DNA of 64,000 bases from Anaeromyxobacter sp. Fw109-5 (GTDB lineage Bacteria; Myxococcota; Myxococcia; Myxococcales; Anaeromyxobacteraceae): positions 4,654,501 to 4,718,500 of the forward strand of contig NC_009675.1 of NCBI RefSeq assembly GCF_000017505.1, in the 5' to 3' direction. The notes below the pieces were generated by a model that saw only the letters and a list, made by a program, of their open reading frames with translations, was not told where the DNA came from and ran no database searches. Position 1 is the first letter of the stretch, and each line of letters opens with the position of its first letter. Both the position numbers and the translations under genes were made by a program. Shown in pieces: positions 1-10,126 of this stretch.

Positions 1-296
1 CGCAGTTCCTCTGCTTCGAGCTGCGCGCTGTCTGGTCCCCGGTAGATACGGCTGAGTACCACACGCGCCTTGTCCCTGAACTCCTGCGGGCAAGCGGAGT
101 CCGCGGGGTCGAGCAAGGCGGCAGCAAGGGCCGCGGCACGACACGAGGGCAGAGGCTTGCGCGCCCACCAGATGTGGATCGCCGTGATGTGGCCGTGGTG
201 TGCCGAGCGGCCATCGCGCGCGGACTCCGAGATCTGGCCGATCGGAAGATCGACCTCGATGAGGCGCCGCGGAAATGTCCCCGCGGATGCGCTCAT
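1..296 (-). CDS. DUF1156 DNA methylase, N-terminal part (runs off left edge)
   Basis: The reading frame is open from an ATG at 296 to the window edge and gives 98 residues. It starts with RRLIEVDLPIGQISESAR, then HHGHITAIHIWWARKPL, then a PQEFRDKAR segment. These align closely with the start of the complete DUF1156 methylase encoded just upstream, so this is a second, diverged paralogue in tandem. The ATG overlaps the stop of that gene (ATGA), which indicates translational coupling in one minus-strand operon with the helicase at 3234-6671. DUF1156 marks a family of putative adenine-specific DNA methylases found in defence islands. The catalytic DPPY motif would lie beyond the edge, so activity cannot be judged here. 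Confidence 0.85.
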   Translation of the reverse strand, partial: MSASAGTFPRRLIEVDLPIGQISESARDGRSAHHGHITAIHIWWARKPLPSCRAAALAAALLDPADSACPQEFRDKARVVLSRIYRGPDSAQLEAEEL

Positions 297-3241
297 CCGA
301 AGCCAAGTCCCTTCTTTCGAGCAAGGACGCCGTCGACCCACCGCTTTTCGTCGGAACCGCTCGGATAAAGAGCCGACAGCGACTGCGCTAGCTTCCAGAA
401 TTGCGCCTGCATGCCGATGCGATCTTCCACAAGGAAGCGCTTCAGCGCATCACTGCGCCCGCCCCCAAAAAGAAGCATCGCTTGATGCACGCGGTCGAGA
501 GTCGTCGTTCCAGCCTTTGGCGCGCCGCCCTCTCCCCACGCCTCCTCGCCGGCAGGTCGCTCGAGGTCCGTGAATAGCACCGCCTGTTTCTTGGCGGCCG
601 CCTTCTTGCCGGCAGGCACGCCTTCGTGCCTGCCGAACAAGTATTTCGCGCGTTCGGCTACTGCAATAAGGCGAGCCTTGTCCTTCTTGATTTCGACTAC
701 TTGCTGAAGTTCATCGAATCGGACACCGAGTCCCTGCGCGATCTTCCTCGCGGTGTCGAACGGAAGAACCGCACCCCCAGATCCGCCCCTGTCCCCCTGA
801 TCGTCATCCTCATCCTCGTCGGGCACCTGATCCTGCTCATCGCCCGAGTCACCGCTCGGCTCGGGTCCAGCAAGAGTCCACAGCCACATCGCAGTCAGGC
901 GCGCATCTGCCTCGAGGCCGGCAGTGTCCGCGTCTCGAAAGATCGACGCGAGCGCCTCGCGAGCTACTGCTGCCCAGACGTGCTCCAGGTACTCGCGAAG
1001 CGGCACCGCCTCGCCGTTCACCTTCTCGACACGCGAGTAGCGAGAGAAGATCTCCAATGCTGGCCCGAGACACGCGAAAATCGCATCTGCACCCACAACT
1101 CCCTCGTGAGCTAGGCGCGGAAGCCATTGGTGGATACGCTCAGGGAGCTCAGCTAGGACGACCTTCCATTCACCGACGTGTGCTTGATCAACTCCCCTGG
1201 GCCTGCACACGATGTGAACAGAAGACGCCAGCGATGCGGTCCCCATCGCATTGACCCGGCTTCCCATCTCCGTATCGATCGGCCAAGAGGCCGTCGCGAC
1301 CCAACCTGCGCGGATCAGCGAGCCGAGAATTGCCTCCCATCCCTCCGTGCTCTTGTGCGCGAACACCACGACCCCGATGCCATCGGGGGCCGTAACGCGC
1401 CTTGCCTCCGCGAGGCACCGATACATCTGCTCCTCATAAAAGGCCTGATCCTTCTGACGTCCGGTCGGCCCGTACTTGCGAGTCGGGTTCCAAATCGCTT
1501 CCTCGTCCTTCGGCGTTGTCCGGGAACTGAAGAGGTCAGGGGCGTCGTCGAAGAGGACACGCCGCAGCCAGACATAGAAGAAGTCAGAAAGATCGGCGTA
1601 CGGGACAGCGTCGTAGTAAGGAGGGTCCGTAACAAGCGCAGCCGCGGCGTCATCCGGCAGCGGGTGTTCAGCCGCCGAAGCCGATTGCACTGTCGCTTTT
1701 CCAGGCGCCTCGAACGAGCACTGCCGAAGTGCGTATGCGGTTCGCTCGAACATGCTTCGCCAGGACCCACTCGCATCGGACAGCGAAACCGTTTCCGCAA
1801 AATCCCACACGATCGGGATGGCTTGCCGCGCAAACAGGTTAACGGGGCATTCCGCATCCGGCTTCCATCGAGTGCACGAATTCCCTAGATCTGTCGCCTT
1901 CGAGAGAGACAACGCCAGACAAAGGCGGACCGCCTTCCTCATTTCAGGCGAGCCGATGTCCGCACCCGCTTCGCGGCACAAACGCACGAACGTCGTATGA
2001 GCGAGGAGTTGCCGTGGCGTGAACAGGTCGCCGAAGGTCCGAACTCCCATACGTGTAACCGCGGACAGCCCTCTCGCATTAGGGGACGGCCGCTCCGCCG
2101 GGACTAGCTCATCAGGTACTAGCGGAATGGCCCCCTCGAACGAGGACTGGCGCTTTCGTAGCTCGTTCTGCGCTTGGGCGAATGCCTCGACATCTTTGGT
2201 TGTCGGGAGCCTGTACTTCCTTCCTTGCTCTCCCCGTTTAGTCGAGACTACGGCCAGAAGCCGAGCGTCTGCTGCACCGCCGCGGCGTTCCGATAGCTGC
2301 GCTCGCAACCTCGCGTTCGCCGTAGTGAACCCACATAACGGGCAGGTGGCTGACCCGCGCTTAATGGTTCCCAGCGCCTCTGCCGCAGATGGTGTGCCCT
2401 CCTCGATTGCGAAATCTATTCGATTAGCGCTCTTAACGACGCGCAACTTGAGGAACATGGACCGACCCGACTTCCGCGCAATAACCGTGGAGCGGATCAG
2501 CGGCAGCTCAACACCACACCCCGGCCCCTCACACCTGATCGTGCGCGCCCATAGGTAGGCAATGGGAGCACTCCCATCAGAACCGGCCGGATAGAAGCGA
2601 CGCAACTCTTGCTCAGCTCGTGACGCCACCCATTCGCCACAGCGCTCGAGTTCGTCAGCCAACTGTGCCCCGAACTTTGGCAGAAGCTCCGCACTCAGCC
2701 GGTTAAGAAGTACGGCGATCGGATTGAGGTCCGACGCAAACACGTCGGCCCCAAGCCGTAGCGCCTCAACTGGGATCGCCCCGCCACCGGCGAACGGATC
2801 AACGATAAGCGGTCTGTCAGTACGACCGGGGTGCAGACTCAACTGTGCCGACAGAACCATGCGTCGCGCCGCATCAAGCACGGGACCCGACGATGCGTTT
2901 TCGTGCGCGGCGATATCTCCAACGAAGCGTAGCAATGCTTTTCGGAGCTCGGTTTCCGAATTCCAATCAACCCTCGGACCTCCGACGGCGTCGCGAAGGC
3001 ACGACAGCGCTGCGGCCGCCTCCTCCCTGAATTCCTTGGGGCAATACTCGTCCGCAGGATCGGGAAGGAGCGCTGCCAACGCGACTGCTCTGCAGGCGGC
3101 GAGAGGACGCCTTGCCCACCAGATGTGTAGCGTCGATAGGTGACCGTGGCGGATCGACTTTTCGTGACGGGCGTGCTGCGAGATGACACGAATAGGGAGA
3201 TCAACCTCGATCAGCCGCCTCGGCTGGTGCCCGTTAACCAC
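293..3241 (-). CDS. DUF1156 family putative DNA adenine methylase
   Basis: 982 residues. The N-terminal 90 residues are the DUF1156 region (RRLIEVDLPIRVIS, then IHIW-like HIWWARRPL). SAM-binding motif I is seen as DPFAGGGAIPVEAL near residue 150, and the catalytic motif IV as DPPYYDAVPY near residue 538. Between them is a cysteine-bearing zinc-ribbon-like insert (CEGPGCG, then CPLCGF). The tail has a very acidic linker (DEDEDDDQGD). By family it should modify N6-adenine in DNA. It overlaps the helicase gene upstream by 8 bases and the second methylase downstream by an ATGA, so all three are one operon. Helicase plus DUF1156 methylase resembles the Hma or DISARM-like type of host-marking defence; no DUF499 or DUF1998 partner is visible in this window. 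Confidence 0.85.
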   Translation of the reverse strand: MVNGHQPRRLIEVDLPIRVISQHARHEKSIRHGHLSTLHIWWARRPLAACRAVALAALLPDPADEYCPKEFREEAAAALSCLRDAVGGPRVDWNSETELRKALLRFVGDIAAHENASSGPVLDAARRMVLSAQLSLHPGRTDRPLIVDPFAGGGAIPVEALRLGADVFASDLNPIAVLLNRLSAELLPKFGAQLADELERCGEWVASRAEQELRRFYPAGSDGSAPIAYLWARTIRCEGPGCGVELPLIRSTVIARKSGRSMFLKLRVVKSANRIDFAIEEGTPSAAEALGTIKRGSATCPLCGFTTANARLRAQLSERRGGAADARLLAVVSTKRGEQGRKYRLPTTKDVEAFAQAQNELRKRQSSFEGAIPLVPDELVPAERPSPNARGLSAVTRMGVRTFGDLFTPRQLLAHTTFVRLCREAGADIGSPEMRKAVRLCLALSLSKATDLGNSCTRWKPDAECPVNLFARQAIPIVWDFAETVSLSDASGSWRSMFERTAYALRQCSFEAPGKATVQSASAAEHPLPDDAAAALVTDPPYYDAVPYADLSDFFYVWLRRVLFDDAPDLFSSRTTPKDEEAIWNPTRKYGPTGRQKDQAFYEEQMYRCLAEARRVTAPDGIGVVVFAHKSTEGWEAILGSLIRAGWVATASWPIDTEMGSRVNAMGTASLASSVHIVCRPRGVDQAHVGEWKVVLAELPERIHQWLPRLAHEGVVGADAIFACLGPALEIFSRYSRVEKVNGEAVPLREYLEHVWAAVAREALASIFRDADTAGLEADARLTAMWLWTLAGPEPSGDSGDEQDQVPDEDEDDDQGDRGGSGGAVLPFDTARKIAQGLGVRFDELQQVVEIKKDKARLIAVAERAKYLFGRHEGVPAGKKAAAKKQAVLFTDLERPAGEEAWGEGGAPKAGTTTLDRVHQAMLLFGGGRSDALKRFLVEDRIGMQAQFWKLAQSLSALYPSGSDEKRWVDGVLARKKGLGFG

Positions 3242-6200
3242 GCGCCGCCTCCAGAATGGCCTCAGCCGACACGTGGTAGTGCTCGACCCGCACGACTGGC
3301 TTCCATCCGAGCTTAGCCGGATTTTTGATCGCGTTCAGCACAGGCTTGCTCGCACAATCGAACACTACATACAGCGAGTAATCGTCACCGAGCCGCTGCG
3401 CGGTCCGGTATTCGTTCGCGGTCAGCGCAACTTCGCCCATTCCCGCTCTGCCCTTCACCTCGATGAACCGCGCCTGGACGAAGACGCCAGGCTCGGACGG
3501 ATGCGGACGCTTTGAGAGCAGATCATATCCGCGGTTTTCGTTCTCGACGCTCTCGACAACCCACCCCTGCGCACGTTCGTGCTCCATGGCGACGCGTACC
3601 GCGATCTTCTCGATCTCCGGATCGCTCACCATCGGCGCGATCCCAGGCGCATTTCGCTCTGGATGAGGCACGACCCAAGAGCTGCCCATGAGCTGGACGT
3701 CGCCGATCGAGCAGTGTCGCTCCATCTCGAGCTCGTTGCGGCGCCGTTCCAACCGGCCATTCAGATCGTCGAGGTGAGCTTCGGCCTGCGCGATGTTCCC
3801 CTCGAGCCCCGGGATGTTCTCTCCCGCCACGCGCCGGTTCAGGAGCTCGGCGAGCGTCAGCTGCTGCCTGTTGATGAGCTCCTGGAGCGAGATCTCGATG
3901 TGCTGGCGAACGACGGTGTTCTCCTTCGTCCGCTGGTCCCCGACCTCCTTGAGGAATGGATTCAGGGCCTGCTGGACGAGGTACGACTCGACCGCGGCGC
4001 GGTCCGGCAGCCCTGACAAAGGAGGTGCCTGCGTACCCTTCGCCGATGGAATCAGATCCAGGAACAGCGTGGGCTGCCGGAGCGTCAGCGAGCCGTCCGG
4101 ATCGGTCCGCACCACGAAGAGCTTCTTGTGAAGAGTGCTCCCGCGGCCGTCCTTGATCGACGCGCCATAGACGTGGACGCGGTACGGCGCCTTCGCGTGG
4201 AGGTCCCAGAGCACCGCGCCGCGGTGCAGGTCGTCGCGGACGCGCTCGAATACGTCGGAGCGAACGACCTCGAACAGCGGATGTCCAGGCGTGACCCACT
4301 CCAGGGTGGCATCGTCGCCGAGCAGACGCTTGTCGAACGCGACCCGCTGGTACTCCCGGCCCAGCTTGCCGAACCTCGGCTCGAGCTGCTCCGCGATGCC
4401 GCTCAACGTCTTCGGAACCTTCCCGACCCGGTAGATGTGGTCGTTGCCCCTGACCGGCGTCGGATGGATTCCCGCGACCGGCGCCGCGACCGTGAAGAAG
4501 TCCTCGACGACCTCGGGGACGAGGCGCCGCTCCTTCGCCTCGACCGACTTGCCGACCAGCGCCGAGAGGTTCAGCTCCTTCTTCGCGAGACCCTCGAGCG
4601 TCGATCCGGTGATGCGCTTGAAGCGTTCTGCGTCGATGTCCTTGACGATGCGATCGGCGATCGTGCTCTCGCTGAGCCGCTTCGCGTACATCTCCCGGAA
4701 GAGCTTCTCGAGGAGGTTCGACGGCAGCATCTCGCCGACGACGTCGAAAACCTTGTCCGTGCCGAGCTCGTCCTTGATCTCGGCGAGCCGCATCAGGAGC
4801 TTCTCGAGGACACGCCCCTCGCGTGTGTTCACGGCCGCGAAGTTGAAGATGAGGCAGTCCTTCTGCTGGCCGTACCGGTGAATCCGGCCCATGCGCTGCT
4901 CGAGGCGCACCGGGTTCCACGGGATGTCGTAGTTGATCATCAGCCAGCAGAACTGGAGGTTGATGCCCTCCCCGGCCGCCTCTGTCGCCACGAGCACCTG
5001 ACAGTCCTCGCGGAACTCGCGCTCGGCGTAGATGCGCGTCCCGGGGGTGTCGCGATCGCCGATCTGCATACCACCGTGGATCTGCGTGACGGAGAGGCCC
5101 CACTCGCGGAGCTTCCCGAGGGGACGCCCGTCGTAACCGTCGCCTGCGAGGTAGTCGAGCGTGTCCTTGTGCTCGGTGAAGACGAGCAGCTTCATGCGCT
5201 TGTCGCTGAAGATCTGCTGCTCGTTCAAGACTTGGCGGAGCTTGTTGAGCTTGGACTCGATCTCCCGCTTCTCGAGCGCTCGCGCGAGCTCGACGAGCTT
5301 CTCGAGCCGCTGGATCTCGTCCTTCAGGGCGATGGGGTCGACCGCGAGAACGGTCTCCTCGGCGTTTGAGATGATCTTCGCCTGCTCGTCTTCGGGCAGC
5401 TCGTCGAAGTCTTCCGGCAAGCGCCGGTCGATGAGCTCTTGCCGGTAGCGCTCCGGGTCCTGAAGGATCTTGCGGCGCTTGTCGCGCATCCGCTCCAGGC
5501 TGCGCCGGACCGCGTAGATGCTGGACGCGAAGCGCCGCTGGAGCATCGCCATCTGGAACGACAGGATGTTCGCCTGCACGTTCTCTGCGGCGGACGCCTT
5601 GATGGACTGGTCCTCCACGTACCGCGTGAGCGCGTCGTAGAAGTCGAACTCGTCGCCGTCGAGCTCGAACTTCGTCGTGCGGACGTCGCGGTTCGGGAAG
5701 AGCTTCTTCACCTCACCGGTTTCGGGATCAGGGAACGAGACCAGCGCCTCCTTGAGCCGTCGCAGGTAGAACGGCGCCGCATGGCGCCGCATCGCTTCCT
5801 CGAGGCTCTTCACATCGCCGTACACATCGCGGTCGAGAAGGCTCAGGAACAGGCGGAAGTTCTCCGGGTCGCCCTTGTGCGGCGTGGCGGTCATCAGGAG
5901 GAAGTGATCGGTCCGCTGCGACAGGGCCTCGCCGATCTGAAACGCGAGCGTCTTCTTGTCGGAGCTGTAGGCGCTCATCTTGTGCGCCTCGTCGACGATG
6001 ACGAGGTCCCACGACGAGCGAAGGAGGCTCTCCTTCGCGTCCTCGACGCGGGAGATCCACGAGACAGACGTGACGACCTGGTTGCGCTCCTGCCACGGGT
6101 TCTGGCCGTACTGCGTGCGCAGCACCTCGCCGCGCATCACGTCGAACTGCTCGCGAAACTTGTCCTTGAGCTCGCGCTGCCACTGAAACGTGAGGTTCGC

Positions 6201-6671
6201 CGGCGCGACGATGAGCGTTCGCGTCACGAGGCCACGGATCTTCAGCTCCTTCAGGAGCAGGCCGGCCATGATCGTCTTGCCGGCCCCGGGGTCGTCGGCG
6301 AGGAGGAACCGGATCCGTGGGAGCTTCAGGAAGTAGTCGTAGACCGCCTCGAGCTGGTGCGGGAGCGGATCGACGCGAGCGATTGAGAGGGAGAAGTAAG
6401 GGTCGTACTCGTACGCGAGCCCAAGGCGCGCGGCCTCGACGCCGAGCTTGAAGTGCAGGGGGTTGCCGTCGAAGGGCTCCGCCTCCGGAGACGCTTCGAG
6501 CAGCGCGAGCTGGTCGGGGTGGAGCACGCGCTGGTGCACCTGGCCGGTCCGCTGCCCCGCTCCCGTCAGCTTCACCACCTCGCCGAGCGGGGTGACGACC
6601 AGCACCTCGACCGGCTCCGGGAGCATCGGGCCGCGGACCACAATTCCCGGCTTGAGCTCGCTCAAGTTCAT
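3234..6671 (-). CDS. SNF2/RapA-type helicase with C-terminal DUF3883
   Basis: 1145 residues from the ATG at 6671, which has GGGGA about 9 bases upstream. A GTG 36 bases further out has no room for a ribosome site. Superfamily-2 motifs are clear: PGAGKT near residue 124, DEAH near 224, TATPHKGDPENF (motif III), and in the second RecA-like half EGINLQFCW and LEQRMGRIHRYGQ (motifs V-VI). The last ~100 residues, with IEVKGRAG and TANEYRTAQRLGDDYSLYVV, match DUF3883, a nuclease-fold domain common on defence helicases. The first gene of a minus-strand operon with two DUF1156 methylases. Inferred role: the translocase or nuclease partner of a methylation-based anti-phage system. Confidence 0.88.
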   Translation of the reverse strand: MNLSELKPGIVVRGPMLPEPVEVLVVTPLGEVVKLTGAGQRTGQVHQRVLHPDQLALLEASPEAEPFDGNPLHFKLGVEAARLGLAYEYDPYFSLSIARVDPLPHQLEAVYDYFLKLPRIRFLLADDPGAGKTIMAGLLLKELKIRGLVTRTLIVAPANLTFQWQRELKDKFREQFDVMRGEVLRTQYGQNPWQERNQVVTSVSWISRVEDAKESLLRSSWDLVIVDEAHKMSAYSSDKKTLAFQIGEALSQRTDHFLLMTATPHKGDPENFRLFLSLLDRDVYGDVKSLEEAMRRHAAPFYLRRLKEALVSFPDPETGEVKKLFPNRDVRTTKFELDGDEFDFYDALTRYVEDQSIKASAAENVQANILSFQMAMLQRRFASSIYAVRRSLERMRDKRRKILQDPERYRQELIDRRLPEDFDELPEDEQAKIISNAEETVLAVDPIALKDEIQRLEKLVELARALEKREIESKLNKLRQVLNEQQIFSDKRMKLLVFTEHKDTLDYLAGDGYDGRPLGKLREWGLSVTQIHGGMQIGDRDTPGTRIYAEREFREDCQVLVATEAAGEGINLQFCWLMINYDIPWNPVRLEQRMGRIHRYGQQKDCLIFNFAAVNTREGRVLEKLLMRLAEIKDELGTDKVFDVVGEMLPSNLLEKLFREMYAKRLSESTIADRIVKDIDAERFKRITGSTLEGLAKKELNLSALVGKSVEAKERRLVPEVVEDFFTVAAPVAGIHPTPVRGNDHIYRVGKVPKTLSGIAEQLEPRFGKLGREYQRVAFDKRLLGDDATLEWVTPGHPLFEVVRSDVFERVRDDLHRGAVLWDLHAKAPYRVHVYGASIKDGRGSTLHKKLFVVRTDPDGSLTLRQPTLFLDLIPSAKGTQAPPLSGLPDRAAVESYLVQQALNPFLKEVGDQRTKENTVVRQHIEISLQELINRQQLTLAELLNRRVAGENIPGLEGNIAQAEAHLDDLNGRLERRRNELEMERHCSIGDVQLMGSSWVVPHPERNAPGIAPMVSDPEIEKIAVRVAMEHERAQGWVVESVENENRGYDLLSKRPHPSEPGVFVQARFIEVKGRAGMGEVALTANEYRTAQRLGDDYSLYVVFDCASKPVLNAIKNPAKLGWKPVVRVEHYHVSAEAILEAARG

Positions 6672-7106
6672 CGCGGCGGATCCCCGAACGACTGTTTCGA
6701 GCGGCACCTTACCCTGAGCCGCAAGCCTTCAAAATAATGGCCGTTTCGGCATCTATGACCTACGGAGGAGTCGCCGCGCCGGACAGACGTTGGCGCTGCG
6801 CTCCCGGTGTTCGCCTCGGCCGAAAGAGTACCTCAGCGGCGGACAGGCGGCGCGGCGTTCTCAGGAAAGATTCCGTCTGGCTCGCAACGGCGCAGGGCTG
6901 TCGGATCCGCCTGCTACCGTTTGTCGGACCGGTGTGCCATCACGTCACGAGGATCGAGTGGCAGCTGGCGCCGCCTCCACCCCTCACGCAGCGAATCGAG
7001 CCCAAGCCGACCTGTTCGTGATCAAGCCCAGACGGGCACTTGGGTCTGAGAATCGCGATACGCTCACCGTGTCCGTCCGCAAGGCAGGGTGGTGGTGGGG
7101 CGATAG
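6672..7106. other. Divergent intergenic region, no gene seen
   Basis: 435 bases separate the minus-strand helicase-methylase operon from the plus-strand DUF6361/PLD/helicase operon. I find no credible coding frame, RNA gene or repeat. It must hold the promoters of both operons. A weak TTGAAG...TAAGGT pair facing left lies at about 6705-6731, but the spacing is short. Confidence 0.5.
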
Positions 7107-8336
7107 ATGACCGATTCGAATCCCGTCGCATGGCTCGACTTCCGGCGTGGGGACCTGAGCCGAGCCCGGGATTTCATCCGGAGCCTTCAGGGAGAAGGCG
7201 TCCTCGACGAGCTGGGCTACCTCGCACTGCAGGGCCAGTTCGCGGACCTGTATTACCCCGCGACCTCAACGCTGATGAGGGCAGCACGGTACTTCTACTT
7301 CGTTGCCGGAGCTTACCGGCAGCTCGAGCGCGAGCGGGTCACGAGCAGCCAGGTTGCGCTCGCGCTGCGGCGACGGCTCGACGCGCTCCGCGAGATCCTT
7401 TCGCACAACGAGAGCATCGGCATCTTCGGGCGAGATGCGAAGATGCAGATCAAGCAACTCCCTTCCGCAGTGTACTGGAACGGACTCCGACTCCTGGGAA
7501 TGTTTACGTCGCCACTCTCCGAGGCAGGGTACCAGGCTCGCTTCGACGAGTTGCGTGCACAACGCGCCGGCTTCAAGGATGACGACAAGTCGGAACAGAG
7601 CGCGCACGTGGTGGGGTTCTGGGATCCGAAGCTCCCAAGTGCACGTTTCATCGGGGAGGACGGCAAGTTTCGGTCCAACACGAACTTTGCCCTGGCGCGG
7701 AGCGAAGCAAAGGATCTCGCCGAGCGCTTCCGGAATCGTTTCCCCGAGTCCCTGTTCGTGCACCTGCTGAACGAGGAGCGCCCGGACGTGCCGTTTCCCT
7801 GGGCCGCTCCGCGCGTAACCGAAAAGGTCCGTCTCCACGTGGAGCACGCGGAAGGCCTAAGTCTTCTCGCCCGAGGAACTACGCTCCAGTACTACGCGCT
7901 CGTTATGGAAGCGCAGTCTGCTGCGAAGCTCCCGGTCGGCGAGCTCGACGTGGAGACCGCGTTCCGCAACTGGTGGAGCGAGGCGCGCCCCAAGCTGCGC
8001 GCCTGGGACCCCCACGCGCTCGCGTCGTTACCGGCCATCACCGACGCACTGCGGCCCGGAAGCCGAGGCGACGTCGCGTTCTTCCGCGCCTGGCTCGATC
8101 GGCTCTCGGCCTGCCCATCTGCGACGGCGTTCTTCGGCGACGCGGACGCGCGACGGCTGGTGCGCCAGCGGGAGCTCGATGTCAAGCCGACCAAAGCCCG
8201 CCTCAAGCACAGGAAGCACCTCGCGCAGTGGCGTACGCCAACGTTGGGGGCCGGCGTTCACGCGCTCGACTATCGACACTCGATAGGAACGAACATCCTG
8301 CGAGAGGTCCTCGTGGGTCTGGGGAGCGCAGAGTGA
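7107..8336 (+). CDS. DUF6361-like protein of a PLD/helicase defence operon
   Basis: 409 residues with no catalytic motif that I can name. Features include a mixed alpha/beta N-terminus (WLDFRRGDLSRARDFIRSL), a central conserved-looking block FWDPKLPSARFIGEDGKF, and a basic C-terminus. Architecture and neighbours match the DUF6361 family, recurrently found next to phospholipase D-like and helicase genes; this match is from memory of the family, not a search. The ATG at 7107 is preceded by a G-rich tract (GGTGGTGGGGCG). The end overlaps the PLD gene by GTGA, so the three plus-strand genes form one coupled operon. Role unknown; likely a structural or sensing subunit. Confidence 0.65.
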   Translation: MTDSNPVAWLDFRRGDLSRARDFIRSLQGEGVLDELGYLALQGQFADLYYPATSTLMRAARYFYFVAGAYRQLERERVTSSQVALALRRRLDALREILSHNESIGIFGRDAKMQIKQLPSAVYWNGLRLLGMFTSPLSEAGYQARFDELRAQRAGFKDDDKSEQSAHVVGFWDPKLPSARFIGEDGKFRSNTNFALARSEAKDLAERFRNRFPESLFVHLLNEERPDVPFPWAAPRVTEKVRLHVEHAEGLSLLARGTTLQYYALVMEAQSAAKLPVGELDVETAFRNWWSEARPKLRAWDPHALASLPAITDALRPGSRGDVAFFRAWLDRLSACPSATAFFGDADARRLVRQRELDVKPTKARLKHRKHLAQWRTPTLGAGVHALDYRHSIGTNILREVLVGLGSAE

Positions 8337-10126
8337 GCGTTCTCGATCCTACTCAGCGCGTGGCGCTCACGGACGCACTGCGGCCGCCTGCCGGCTATGT
8401 GCTCGACGCAGGCGTCGGAACGACCTTTAGCCTGGACTTCGAGGCCTTCACGGCCGTCGTGCTCGCGTTCGTGGGCGCGGACGTGGAGGACGTGCGTCCA
8501 GATCCTGCGACGGTATTGACAGCGGTGGCGCGCCTTCGACGTCGGCTCCGCGTCTTCCTGAACGCTGGCGGCTTCCTCGAGCCGAAGGCTCCGAACCGCC
8601 TCTTTGCGCTGTACGACCGAATCGTCCAGGCCATCCCGCTGGAGGGGGCCGCGTTTCATCCGAAGGTCTGGATGCTCAAGTTCGTACCGCAGGAGCGGCC
8701 CGAACTGCGAAGGGCCACGCCCCTGTACCGCGTCCTCTGCGCGAGCCGGAACGTGACGGCCTCGAGCTGCTGGGAGCTTGGCGCGCGGTTCGATGGGCAA
8801 CGCGGCAAGGGGTCCGAGCTCGGTAGTGACCTAGGCGCGTTCTGCCGCGTATTGGTCCGGACCGGCGGTGCACCCCCCGCCGTCTGGAAGCTCGCGTCGG
8901 AGCTACCGGAGGTCGAGTTTCAGGTCGGCCGAGAGACCGCCGAATCGCTTCGGTTTTGGTGGCAATGGCCGGGCGACAAGCAGCTCGCCCGCCGGGTTCC
9001 CTCCCGCGCCGATAGGGCCCTCGTGATCTCCCCATTCATCCGTGGCGCGTTCCTGAGCACACTCGCACGGCGGGTGGATGCGCTCACGGTTGTCAGCACG
9101 CAGGATGAGCTCGATGCGCTTCCGGACGAGGCGCACAGGATCCTAGAGCGGTCTGCCGTGTACGTCGTGACGGGATCGGGCACCGACGACGTCCCAGACC
9201 TTGATCTCCATGCCAAGCTCCTCGCCTGGGAAGACGATCAGAGCGGCACTCGCGAGACGTTGGTCGGCTCGGCGAATGCCACGAGTCCCGCGTGGGGCCT
9301 CGGCGCGCACATGAACTGCGAGGCCATGATCGCATTGCGCCCGGGCTTGCGGATCCACGACATCATGAAGGCCTTCGTCTCGCCGGAGAAAGGTGTCTTG
9401 CACGGGTGGATCGAACGCTACGAACGCCAGACGACGGATCTCGACGAGACGGAGCAAGTGCGGAAGCGGCTCGAAAGCCTACAGCGAAGGCTCGCGACCG
9501 TCGCCCTTGAGGGAGACCACGACGCGGCAGGCCAGCGGCTCACGCTGCGCGGCGTGGGCGACCGACCCGCGGCACTCGAGAACGACACTGACGGCGTCGA
9601 GGTGCACGTCGTGCCGCTGCTCCGTTCCGGCGACGCGGGCGCGTGGGCACCTCTCGAGGAGACGTTCGCCGAACGCGGTCTCCTCTTCGAATCGGTTGCG
9701 CGAGAGGACTTGTGCGCATTCGCGCTCATCCGCCTGCGAGACACGGCACATGACCTCTCCCGATGCTTCGGAATCCAGTTCGACCTACCGCTCGCGGGTG
9801 CCGAAGCGCAGGCGCGCGACGAGGCGCTCAGCGCCCGGCTTCTGGAGAACGCCGATCCGCACACACTCCTTCTGAACGTGCTCCAGGGGCTTCCCGCGGG
9901 CTCGGCGACGCACGAGCGCGAGGGAGCGCTCGCGGGCGCCCGGGCGCATTCGCTCCTCCAGCTCGCGACCGTAGAACGGGTGCTCGAGGCCTGCACCGCG
10001 GATCCGAGCCGGATCGAGGAGGTCGACGCAGTGCTCGCGGGCTACCGCGAGTCCGAACGCATGAAGTCGTTCACGGCCTTCTGGAAAGCGTTTAAGGCAG
10101 CGCTGAAGGAGGAAGACCTTGGCTGA
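8333..10126 (+). CDS. Phospholipase D-like (HKD) protein
   Basis: 597 residues from the GTG at 8333, which overlaps the previous stop (GTGA). The same frame is open further upstream, but that part lies inside the preceding gene and is not protein-like. Two half-sites of the PLD superfamily are visible: HPKVWMLKF near residue 109 followed by CASRNVTASS, and LDLHAKLLAW near residue 292 followed by GSANATSPAWG. In defence systems such HxK pairs usually form a nuclease active site. The C-terminal third is helical and charged. The gene ends 8 bases inside the helicase gene. Inferred role: the nuclease or nucleic-acid-binding subunit working with that helicase. Confidence 0.85.
   Translation: MSVLDPTQRVALTDALRPPAGYVLDAGVGTTFSLDFEAFTAVVLAFVGADVEDVRPDPATVLTAVARLRRRLRVFLNAGGFLEPKAPNRLFALYDRIVQAIPLEGAAFHPKVWMLKFVPQERPELRRATPLYRVLCASRNVTASSCWELGARFDGQRGKGSELGSDLGAFCRVLVRTGGAPPAVWKLASELPEVEFQVGRETAESLRFWWQWPGDKQLARRVPSRADRALVISPFIRGAFLSTLARRVDALTVVSTQDELDALPDEAHRILERSAVYVVTGSGTDDVPDLDLHAKLLAWEDDQSGTRETLVGSANATSPAWGLGAHMNCEAMIALRPGLRIHDIMKAFVSPEKGVLHGWIERYERQTTDLDETEQVRKRLESLQRRLATVALEGDHDAAGQRLTLRGVGDRPAALENDTDGVEVHVVPLLRSGDAGAWAPLEETFAERGLLFESVAREDLCAFALIRLRDTAHDLSRCFGIQFDLPLAGAEAQARDEALSARLLENADPHTLLLNVLQGLPAGSATHEREGALAGARAHSLLQLATVERVLEACTADPSRIEEVDAVLAGYRESERMKSFTAFWKAFKAALKEEDLG

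Noticed and set aside
7973-8332. Upstream extension of the PLD-like gene
   Set aside because: The frame is open, but it lies within the DUF6361-like gene and the GTGA start at 8333 fits the operon pattern.
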